Shown here piece after piece: positions 11,423 through 22,540 of a DNA stretch of 64,000 bases. This stretch comes from Parietaria judaica (lineage: Eukaryota; Streptophyta; Magnoliopsida; Rosales; Urticaceae), in contig OX940865.1 in NCBI GenBank assembly GCA_954871525.1, forward strand, positions 7,750,001 to 7,814,000, given 5' to 3'. The first letter of the stretch is position 1. Every line of letters starts with the position of its first letter. The translations under genes and the position numbers were made by a program. Below the pieces are notes generated by a model that had not been told where the DNA came from, ran no database searches, and saw nothing but the letters and a program-made list of their open reading frames with translations.

Positions 11423-12591
11423 GTCAGTCACAGGCCACACGAAGCTTCTTTCTTGTGCCACCCGCAGATACGGTGTATCACATTATCCCACCAATCTCAT
11501 TAAACTCATCTTTTTTCATTTCCAAGTTTTTCAGGGAAAAAAAAAAAAAAAAAAAAAACTTGGATATTGTATATGTATACTTACAGATATTTTTTTTTGT
11601 GTTTTGTTTTTCTCGGAATTTTAGAATCCGTATGGGGTGTAAAGTGGTTAAGAGAGTGTAAGGTGTCAGATTTCCGGGTCTTCGTGTATGATTAGTTGGC
11701 TCTGCAGTTAAAGCAAGTTAAACGGAATTCAGTGGTATGGTATTTAAAGGACTAGAAGAAAATTAAGATTAAGGGTTTAGCCAAAAGTCAAGTAGCGAAT
11801 ATCTCGTTTCGGGATTGAAGATAGATCAACTACCTTAAAACGAGCTTTACACTAATTTCAAATTATAAACTATGAATGGTAAATCGGAAATTAGACAACG
11901 AATTTATAACCATTTTATTTTTTTAAATTGAGTTTATAAACTTGATATAACACATTAATCTAGTCAATAAAGATAGATAATTCACCTGAGAAGTTCAAGC
12001 GTGATCGTTTTATTGACTTTCGAATAATTATGCAATGTTAGAGTTTCGATCCCGATATTGTCAAAGAACTACGAAAAAAACGAACCAAAATAATTTTAAA
12101 CAGAGATATCCGTACCTTTTGCGAGACAGAACCTTTAAGGTAAGGGAAGTGAAGCCTTCTCGCCCTCGTTACGGTTTAACGTAGCGTTTCCGTTCGGAAA
12201 ATCGACGTCCTCTATATTTATTATAGTTTCTTTGCATACACTATCCCCATTTTCCAAAGTCTCCTGAAAAAAATACAGATATTACAACCCCCCTTAAACC
12301 GGACTCGGGTTTTAAGGTAAAAAATCTTAACTTGAAGTTCATTCAAACAAATGAAATGATATCCTTTCAAACATTATACTTAAAAGAAAGAAAGAAATAT
12401 TAATCATCGCGGTATTCACTTGAGCCCATTTCCATGATATATTTGCTTTGCTAGTTCATGAAAACTCAACACTAGAATGTTATGATTCCGAGATATTTAT
12501 CAGGTCATGGGCCTTAAACCGATGGAACTCCGTTTCCAATTTTGAGAATCCCTAAATCTAGAGAGAAACTACCCTTAACATTGAATCTAAT
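11423..12591. other. Intergenic spacer between copia element and beta'-COP 3' end
   Basis: AT-rich sequence with a poly-A run at 11536-11557 and no supported gene. The proximal part (from ~12590 leftward) probably holds the beta'-COP 3' UTR and terminator. I saw no clear polyadenylation cluster that would fix its end. Confidence 0.4.
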
Positions 12592-15500
12592 TTACATCCT
12601 TTCTCTCATTAATCCCAAGTCTCTTAAATAGACCACACCATTACAACCTAATGTGCCGGGCCAAAGAATACTAAAAACATCTAACATAAGCGTAAATAAA
12701 CAATCTAGATAACAAAATTTGAACGCCGAAACATAAAAGACATAATTAAATTCATAGTTGAATATTTGCCAATTATTAAACATAACAAATGTAACATAGA
12801 ATTGCACCTCTCTGTAGATTTCTATTTCGGAATCATCACCCGCTTCCTCGGTTTCAGTATGGTTGAATTTTTCCTGAATTTCCATAGTTCTAAAATTTTC
12901 GAGAAGATTGGTGGTCGAGTTCTTCGCATATTCTGGGTAAAGTTCAGCAGGAAGAAAGTTGGACCTGTTGTGTATTTATGGTAATTTAAGTATCAGACAC
13001 AAAAATATATACGAGATTTTGCCTCCATTCTACGTTAAAAGAAAATCGTAAAAATGATATAAAAAGAAAAAAAAAGAACTTCTGAAAGTTTCAACTTGAG
13101 AGAACCTAAGAAAAAAATAAAAAGAAAAGCAGGGGATTGTACCTGTTTTTTGAATTTTCGGATTCAAGGATAAGAGAAAGTTGCCAGTCTTCAAACAAAT
13201 TAGGGTATTCTTCAGGATCAGCTAACGATTCTGCAGCCTGTTTACTCACCTAAAATGGCCGATAAATGTCGGTACTTGTGAAAACACTAATTTTAGCTAA
13301 AAGACATTTTTGACCTCATATACATCTCATCTGACCAAATAGAATGTTAAAGGTTTATCTGATAGAACTTGGATAAAAATCTAAGAGATTGAAGAACACT
13401 TTATTGATAAGCATAACTCTGGTCTCTAGTTTGAGAGTCGGACCGGGAAAACTAACCAAATGATGTTGAATAGGAATTTCCACTAATCAAACGGACTGCT
13501 AAACCTAGATTAGGCGCTTTAAAATAGGATTAGAAACCCTAATCCCACATATATTGGAAAGTGCCTTGATGCCCCCTAAGGAAAAGACTAATACAAAATA
13601 TAGTTAAAACTATTCCTATATCGGATCTAACAATATCATTCCGGATTGATTTATAACATCCATTATTTGTTAAATTCTAACCTTGCTCAAGTCGGTTTTC
13701 CATGCTGCAACAATCTCTGACACCTTGCTAGGGAGGTATGAACGTGCCATTAAAGCCGCTTCAGGTATTCGGTTACTGCAAGTGTTGTTCCATGATTAGT
13801 AAGCATGACAGATGTAGTTATAATTTATTTACTAGAAGGGTAGGTTACAATAAGAAAGGTTACCTCTCTAATAAAAGTTGAATGCACTCTTCCGTTTTTC
13901 CTAGTAGGAATAAGCAAATGAATGCAACGTTATACTTCCGTTGCTCTCGTGCAAGGCAAGCGAGTTTTGACATTCCGTGAGCATCCCCCATGGAAGAGTA
14001 AATAAGCAATAAGCCGCTTAGATCAGCCCCGTTCAGCATGCACTCTTCGGCCAGTTCAAACTGTAGAAAGGATTGATGATTCAGGTTAGTATTTAATATT
14101 CAAATACAGACTTCAAATGCGAAGGCATAATTATTAATAACAGCAGTTTGATTTGGAAAAAAAACAAGCAGAAAAAAATAGTCAGCCATAGCGTAAACAT
14201 TTCATATATAATATTTTTTTTAATTTGGTCCGGGTACTCTGTTCCTAAATCCTATGATCATAGTCATGAAACCGTTCACTCTTGACATGTTCAAACCCAT
14301 CGATACTCAAACACATAGGAGGCGATCGATACATTGAAAACAAATTACTAATATAACTAATCAATATGTTACATGCCTAACATTTTCGTATTATGCATAT
14401 GTATTCGGTTAATTCGTCCTTTAATTGTTTTCGTTTAAATAAAGTGTCAAGACGTTTAGTTTAGTTATTCAATCATTTTTATTATGCTTATGTGCTAGGA
14501 ATTATCAGTGTCGGGCCCGGTTCGGCCCATTAGTTTGTAATTCCCTTTGTCTATTTAAAACACCACATGCTAATGAAAAGAGTAGCAATCAACCTTCGTA
14601 AAACTCAAATCTCTCTTTAAAGATGGGAGATTTGAGTTTAGCGAAGGTTGGCAAATCTCCTGTCTCGAGAACCGATTTTGGGTCATGTCACAATGGTCCT
14701 AAAGATTAATTAAGACACCTCATATGGCACAAAATGCATAACGTTTGATTGTTTAAAGAAACACGAAAATAAATATTTAGTCACAGTGATAATATATATC
14801 ACTGCGATAATATATTATCATGATTATGATAATATCGACATTAAAGAACACCTTAGAGGGAAACCATACCTTCCCAGAAGACATAGCTAAATCTCCTAAT
14901 TTCTTCCATTTTGATTCATCTTCGGATTTTATAGCAATTTCCTGAAAGCCGTTCACAGAAACCTTTATTTTGTACGGAAATTATGATAAAGAGGATTTTC
15001 TTATTCGATAGGAAACTAAACCACACTTTCCAAGATAACACACTCAGGGACATTGAACTAAAAGGAATTCACCTTTGCAATATCAAGGTTTCCGAGCTGA
15101 ATAGCTATATTAAATCTGTAATCAGGATTGGTTGCTACTTCAAGGGCTTCTTTCAACATACCGCGTGATTCTAGAAAGTGGGCAACACTGAGAAGCGGAA
15201 AGAGTTCAATCATAATCATCAGTCAAGTTTAAGGAAATGTCTTATGTAAAGACATAAAAAGAAATATGTAGCATTACTTTTTAAGGAAGAACTAATGTTC
15301 TGTAATTCGTAGGATAATTATTTTTTCCAGTGAGATAGAACTACCAAATGTTGTGTATTCAAATAGAGAATGATTTGTAAGCACGTGTGCTTCTTACATG
15401 TTATGGTGTTCCATGGGAATAGCTGATAGCACTTGAGTCGCACATTCTAAGTCTCCACGCATCACAAGAGTTTTGTACTCGATCAAGCCGACAAGTAAAT

Positions 15501-18500
15501 TGTATCCCACGACACTAGAAAAAAGCGAAAGCATAGGTTAACTCAAGTATGAAGATGAAAAACCCAGACGTGTTATAGCATTTGCAGATAAAGACTCACT
15601 TGAACTCTTTATCAATCAGATACACACGGTTTTGATTGGGCAAATATCCCAACAAGTACATTGGCCGGTCCAAGTGGAACATGGTTGTTACCTGAAATTT
15701 GAGATTTGTACTAAGATGGTTTTGAGTCGACAGTTATATTGAACATAATAATTTATGTTAATGATTTTCTGATACCAGTAATCCATAATTGAGATCACAT
15801 CTTATACCCTAATTACAATTGATAAAACAGATTATAGAAAACTTATCTAATTAGCTATTGTTACAATAACTAATTCATATATTTTCTATTTATGAAAAAC
15901 TTTCTAACTTTATAATTTCTATCTTTCTACACTCCCTTACAAAACTAAGTAAGATACACTCATCATGCCCCAACTTTGAACAAGAAAGATATAGTTAGGA
16001 AGCCTTTCGTAAATAGTAATTACGTATCATTTCTATTTACAAAGTACTCCCTAACTTTCTATATTTCAACACTCCCTCTAAAACTAGGTAAGATACTTTT
16101 ATGATTCATTAGTTGGAATACAAGTGATGAAAGTTAGGGAGCATTATTGTAATGTAATTACATATAGTTGCTTTTTACAAAATACTCCCTAGTGATCTAT
16201 ATTTCTACAAACATATACACGTATAATGTAATGTTGTTTATACCTCCCCACCAACACAGTAATTTAGTCGCCAGGAAGTGTTGGTGTAGATGAAACAATC
16301 CCTGACCCACAGTCCTGTTCTGGCACGCTCATTCATTTCATAGAGAAACTCAAAAGCATCCTCAACACCCTCGCCATCATCTGACTTTTCACTTTTGAAA
16401 AACGTCGACACGGCATCATGCTGCCAAATAAAACACAAGTTCAAGACATGCAAAAATAAGCCCTGGTTAAAGCCCCACCAAACTATTGTGTACTTTCTTG
16501 CAACGTTTGTTGGTGATAATTTTATTATTTCCCTGACTTACTGTGGAGGAGCAAAACCACAAATCAGGTTTATAAAACACGTGAACTTTCCTGCATCTAA
16601 GCAAACAACTATGAAACACAAACATGCAAGACTATTGTGTACTTACGTTGTATTTTAAGATGTAGAAGGATGAAGCACTAGTGATTGCCACCAAATCACC
16701 GCTATCGGCCCAATAAACTTTCTGGAACAATTAAGCAGAATCAGATTAGACGGTTAATACATGAAAAACTACGATGTTTCCTATCTATTTATTTTATTAA
16801 ATAGAAATGACATAGAGCAGACGATAAGAGATATAGCTAGAGTGTATGCATACTTTAACAGGAACATCGATTCGCCTAATCAATCTGCATTTGGCCCAAT
16901 CGTAAAAGCAGATGAAGTCATTTGAGCACATAGCTAGCAACGTGCCTCCGTAAATGCGCTCGCAAGTAAATGGTAGTCGAACAGTTTTCTTTTCCTGTAA
17001 ATTTCTTATAAGCATAGCGAGACTTGTCCAAGCAATAACTCAACATACAGTGAATAATTTAGAGAATAAGGGTCAAACCTCGAATGTCTTGCTAAAGATT
17101 TGGATCATCGACACACTCTGCCTAACAGCATACTCTCCATCTGACGACCAGACAAATTCAAGTGCTGACCCAAAGGATCTATTTCTCCAAGTTAAGGCTG
17201 TATAAGTAATATACTCTCCGTCTCCACAAACAGCAACAAATCTCCCATTAGGATTGTGCTTTAAGCTCTAACACGCCACCAAAAAAAGAAGAAAAAAAGA
17301 AGGTCAAGCCATTGTACAAAATTGAATTTAGGTCATCTTTTCTGATACATCGTTGACTGAGAAACCTATAAAAGTATTGTTTTCATCCAATGTCGGTCAG
17401 GTTCTCAGAAATTTTATATACAAATAGAAGTAAATACATGACTAAATGTAAGATGTCGCCCAACACGAACATCCATAAATAATAAGTCGTAGTGGTGTTC
17501 TTTTGAAGTTGAAAATATATATGAGGATAAAATCTCAATTTTGTTAAAGTAAACAGGCTATATCTGATCTTGAACCGTCATTAGTTCACATGAACAATTT
17601 TTTTCAATTTTTCATTGAGTTTATGCAGTACAATGGAACTTATAGTAGAGATAGTTGCTTTCTATATTTCCTTATATATGAATGGAAAGGGACTGACTTA
17701 CTTGAGGACAAATATCACATGAACCCAACTCCTTCACAGCCAAAGGCAATCTTTCTCCATCTTCAATCTGATAAAATCTCAACTTTGAGGATAAAATCTC
17801 AAAATTTTGTTCAAGTAAACAGGCGATATCTGATCTTGAACCGTCATTAGTTCACATGAACAATTTCTTCCATATTTTCATTGAGTTAATGCAGTTCAAT
17901 GGAACTTATAGTAGAGATAGTTGCTTTCTATATTTCCTTACATATGACTGGAAAGGGACTGACTTACTTGACGACAAAGATAACATGAACCCAACTCCTT
18001 CACAGCCAAAGGCAGTCTTTCTCCATCTTCAATCTGACAAGGGAACAAATTAATTGTCGAGATTAACGAAATTATAACAAGCACGGAGATTGCATTTTTT
18101 TTAAGTACAAACTTTTGTGCTCTCAGCGCTTTTGATATTAACGACTTGAACTTCATTATGTTTAGCCCAAATTATTTTCCCGCCACTGTCCATGCTAGCC
18201 ACAGGCTCCTCTCGACCAATTTTAATCATAATACTTCCTTCATCATGACCTATTGCAATCCTATAGCAGAAGATCAAGAGGAATGTGGCATAAGCTTCTC
18301 TAATTTCAACATGTTAACACTGATGATACGGCAGTTTCTTTTACCCTCCAAAGGTTTTTGGTTTGAATATTTCGGGTAAGACAGCATTAAGCTTCAAATA
18401 AACAAAAAGTACATAAGTGCAACAAGCTTACCGGCGTGAACCTTTCAAACAACCAAGAGTCCAAACTCGTTCAAGCCCATAGTTCAATGTGTTCTCAAGC

Positions 18501-21157
18501 CTGCACAATATAAATAAGCCCGAGTGGGATCAAATTGGTTAAATGATCTTGGCAACTTAAATTTAAATCAATTTGAATGACGACGTTATTTAAATTAACC
18601 AAAAATGTAGTCTTAATATGATTTACCTATAAGTGATAGCATGCCAAATACGGATAGTTCCATCCTCAGAGCCAGTAAGAATTATCGGAATTTCAGGATG
18701 GAAACAAACTGCTGAAATATTGCCAGTGTGGCATTCAAGTGTCTGAACACAACTTTTGGCTTGATAGTCCCATACCTGCAATTACAGCCATGATTAAAAT
18801 AAATATGCAGACATATAAAACAAATACTTTCTCAGAGAATTTGAGAGAAAGCTGAAAGAATAATACCTCAATGTTATTGATTTCAATATTGTTAACACAC
18901 GTTTAGAGTACATAGAATTGACTAATATACAAGATTAGTAGCCGAACACATTCTTGATATTCTGTTTGCAACTAACTTCGTAACGGTGTAACAAACTAAC
19001 ACCTACCAGAATATCAGAACATTCAAAACGACACTTAATACAAAACAACTATATGCACTTCTATAGGAATTTGTAGCTCGCCTTCGACGTTTTGTCATCA
19101 GATCCACTAATTAAGTATGGCTTATCACCACCAGTGAAATAGTCAACACAATTTACTCCTTTCGTGTGACCGTCCAATGTAAAATTGGGCTCGGGCGAGT
19201 AGATGCTCCAAACCTGTAAGGGAAATTGCAATTTTTTAGGCATATGGCACAGATTCCAGCACGAGTTCATCTCATAATATGAAAAAATAAGAGTTATTGT
19301 CTTCTATAGTGCTTAACTTAAGGGTCATGTACAAATTGTCCCTCTGACTAAAATGAGAGGATTTAGTTCCTCTGTAACATTTTTTGATGCATAATATGGT
19401 TAATGACCTACCTTAATAGAAAAGTAAAAAAAAAAAACGCTTCAGAGGGACCATTTCCCGGATCAAACAGTAATAGATGGACCAAATCTGCACCTTTTTT
19501 TCTCTTCAGAGGACCATTTCCGCACATGAATAGAAGGACTATTGCGGGCACACCAATAACTTGAAAACAAGAACTAGAAAAATAGTATCATAAAAGAAAT
19601 ACAACTTACCTTTACGGAGCGATCTAGTGAGGCACTCGCGAACGTGTTTGTGTCCTTAGGGTTAAACGTAACTTGCATTACATAGTGAGAGTGCCCTTCG
19701 AATATCTGAGTGCACGTCCAACCCTTTTCCCAGTCCCAAAGCTTGATAAGCATGTCATCAGATGACGATAGAACTAATGGAAGAGTTGGGTGGACCGCCA
19801 CACATCTAATATAGTCATAATGTGCTTCAAAGTGCTCGACTTTATCCATCGTGTTATAGTTGTATACACGTATGGAAAGGTCATCAACGCCAACAACTAT
19901 CCACTCCTTGCGGGCAATAAATTTTGCTGATCGAACTATAAAAAAAGAAGGAAAAGAAAAACAGTGTTTTACGCATCAAATTTGATACCATAACCTTTTC
20001 AATTAGGACATAATAAAAGCATGTACAAATTTAGTACCTGGAAGTACAGAGACTTCGAAAGACTTTATCATGGTCAGAAGAATTTCATACATATACCAGT
20101 CAGCAATAATACGGCTTAGTTTTATATTAGCAGCTTGATAATGATACATTTAGTCCGAAGGCGTAAAGATGCAATGATCATCCTGAAGTTTTTATGTATT
20201 CAATGCGCAACCAGCAAGACTCAATTGTATGACAATATCCTAAATCTAATAACTTTATACATATAGTTGCGTCTAGAAAATCATTAGTATTTACAAAGTA
20301 ATTTTAAATTACCAAAAAACGGGAAATATGCCCCTTTGTGCAATGCAGTACTGTGTTTGTTATCTAATAAAAATTAGATAACAAAATATGCCCCGTTGCA
20401 TTATATGGCATGAAATTTGTTATCTAATAAAATGTTTCTTGATAGGAAAATAGGTATAATCTATCTCAAAGTTAAAGAATATATTCTCGTCTCATGTGCT
20501 TAGCCTTATACAACCTGTGTGCACCTTATACAGTTTTCGGCATTTTCAAACCGTCGTATTATACAGCATGCGAAATACGTTTAATTAATCTGATTATATT
20601 ATGATTATCTAGTAAAATGTTTCTACATAGAAAAATGTATAATCTACCTAAAAGCAGAAGAATATTTGTTTCATCTGATGTGCTTATGCTTATCATTTTG
20701 AAGATAATAAAGCGGATTGCACAACATACGAACGCGCGAACTAACCTGAGTTTGGTGGTTCAGGATGTACACAGTTCCTGTATACAAGCTCACAAGAATC
20801 CTGCGAAATCGAAATATGTCACTAAAAGAACAATTATTATCTAAATAAGGTCGAAAAGAATATCACAGTATAGTACCATGGCTCAAATGGATGAAGATCA
20901 ACTGATTTCACTCTCTCGCTTCTCTGTGCAAGTTTTTTCTGGAATATACACAATCTTGTCGTAAACAGAAAGCGATATATCGAATTTCAAACATAAAATC
21001 GAACTCGAACTGGTGATGGATATCATCATTTTGGCAGGAGAAATTGCACGAACCTTGATGTCAAGCCGGAGAGGCTGCAAAAAAATTCACCAAAATCTCA
21101 AGAACTAGAATACTCGAGATAAATCAATCACAGGTCGAATATTAACTTATAAACCAT
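12592..21157 (-). CDS. Coatomer subunit beta' (beta'-COP), divergent paralog, ~23 exons
   Basis: Subunit of the COPI coat (Golgi-to-ER and intra-Golgi vesicles). It binds dilysine cargo signals through N-terminal WD40 propellers. Exons, 5' to 3': 21155-21157, 21054-21074, 20877-20938, 20746-20800, 20038-20062, 19610-19935, 19082-19213, 18627-18775, 18432-18500, 18113-18260, then a duplicated exon (17968-18033 and 17702-17767), 17079-17267, 16854-16994, 16647-16721, 16244-16420, 15600-15691, 15398-15514, 15073-15187, 14870-14941, 13864-14060, 13682-13775, 13143-13249, 12592-12964. With one copy of the duplicated exon, phases agree throughout and give 934 codons, near the usual plant length. 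Diagnostic stretches: [93 protein letters not shown]. Oddities: a start codon alone in exon 1, an eroded acceptor before exon 5, a GC donor after exon 7, and an unconserved C-terminal tail past ~12780. Several normally conserved WD40 positions differ, suggesting a relaxed paralog. Confidence 0.88.
17521..18050 (-). repeat. 266-bp tandem duplication containing a beta'-COP exon
   Basis: Two adjacent copies, about 17521-17786 and 17787-18050, repeat intron sequence plus a whole 66-bp exon with acceptor CAG and donor GTAAGT kept in both. Exon copy at 17702-17767 ends GSCDICPQ. The copy at 17968-18033 ends GSCYLCRQ. The family usually has a Cys-Asp...Pro-Gln end here, so the downstream copy (17702) looks like the conserved version. 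The exon is 22 codons, phase 0-0, so using either or both keeps the frame. Confidence 0.9.
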
Positions 21158-21560
21158 TAGTGACGACGAGCTTGTAAGCATACTTCTCAACTAGTCTCGC
21201 AGGAAATTCTCACTTCATCAATTTCTTTTCGGAGCAGAGCAATGAGAAGGAAAAGCTTAAAGGAAGCGGAAACAGAGCGGAGAAGGACATGCGAGTAGTG
21301 AGAGCTGAGACGCTAAGTTTTGAGCAGAGAATGTTACCATTTTCGGAAGCTCGGAGAAGAGAGAGTCGCGAGAATCGGAAGCGGCTGTTCAGAGAAGAAC
21401 GATCGAAGCGACGAGTCCAAGTGATCGGAGGGACGATCGCGGTGGTCGGAGACTTCGCTCGAGGTCGCTGCTGGTTCTTCAGTGAGAAATGGCGCGTCTG
21501 GAGAGAGAGAATTCTGTTTGGATTTGGGTTCTGTTGAGAGTTGTTGGGCCCAGGCGAAGT
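21158..21560 (-). other. Probable 5' UTR and proximal promoter of beta'-COP
   Basis: The GC-richer stretch just upstream of the ATG at 21157 carries several short overlapping frames on both strands that resemble no protein. It fits a leader of some 300 bases. A tri-purine rich minus-strand motif set and no convincing TATA box are visible. The transcription start was not determined. Confidence 0.45.
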
Positions 21561-21665
21561 TGTCCAATTTTCTGTTAGGATCTTTCGAGGGTTATTTACG
21601 AAAATGCCCAATTTTAGAGTTTGAATTTAAATATTAATTTGTATTGGTAAAATATTGGGATAAAG

Positions 21666-21836
21666 CAAGGTTTTAAATATCACTTGCCGATGTCGTTTCG
21701 CACTTTTCATTTTACGGATATATCGCTTGTCGATGTGTATCTCATAGGTAAGTCGATGGATATATCGTTTCGCATATCTTCGAAAATAGATTTTCGATGG
21801 GCATGCTGATGGATATTCGAGAAATTTAATACCTTG
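21666..21836 (-). mobile_element. hAT-type MITE, copy 2 (171 bp), with perfect 8-bp target duplication
   Basis: Same family as 1840-2021 in opposite orientation, bounded by CAAGG and CCTTG. It is flanked by GGATAAAG on both sides (21658-21665 and 21837-21844). An 8-bp duplication with CAAGG ends is the hAT signature. It lies in the beta'-COP upstream region. Confidence 0.85.
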
Positions 21837-21844
21837 GGATAAAG

Positions 21845-22540
21845 TACAATGTTATATATAATAATAATATTCAGCGTTATTATTACTTGATAAATAAGGT
21901 TTATTTTTTTTTTTTTAAACAGAGCATTAAAACGGCATAAATTGTGATTTTCCACTTAAGCTATATATCCTTAAAAAATGCAACGAAATCTGATCATATC
22001 AAGTTATCAACATCTATTTAATTGCATATTTGTCTTTTTTTTTTCTTTTCAGATAGGTATTAAAAAATGGTTACTTGTGCTAGTCGCAACAAAACCGAAT
22101 CCGAATCCGATCCACGTGGATGGTTTTTATTTTGTAGTTGTGCTAGTTTGTGATCTTTATTTTGCTAATGTAATACGAAATTTCGTGGCTAGAAGTGGAA
22201 CAAGACTTTCGCTTCTCGAATGGAACTTGTAAATTGTGATTTTTATGTAAAGGTTAATCAAACTTAGCCGTCATTATTGTTGTACAATATTTTTATATTC
22301 TTATCCTATTCCATTACTCTCTTTTTTTTTTTTCACAATAAAATATTCAAATAGAATTCCGGTGTCCATTTCCTTGCACGGACTATAAGTGAAGCTGAAA
22401 GAACCTTTTGTAATGCTATTTCTTTCTTATGGTACAATGCACGTTACAACTTTTGGCAACACTACTATGGCTTAACTCAACATTACCAATGTAAATAGGA
22501 ACAAACAGTTAACAACTAATTAAATCTACAAATCAATTAA
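21845..22540. other. Spacer between beta'-COP promoter and sulfate transporter 3' end
   Basis: AT-rich; no supported gene. The right part (22400-22540) is presumably the 3' UTR of the sulfate transporter. Short frames at 21978-22232 are not recognisable. Confidence 0.4.

Noticed and set aside
21210..21611. 133-codon minus frame and 82-codon plus frame upstream of beta'-COP
   Set aside because: More simply explained as 5' leader/promoter sequence of beta'-COP; no family resemblance.
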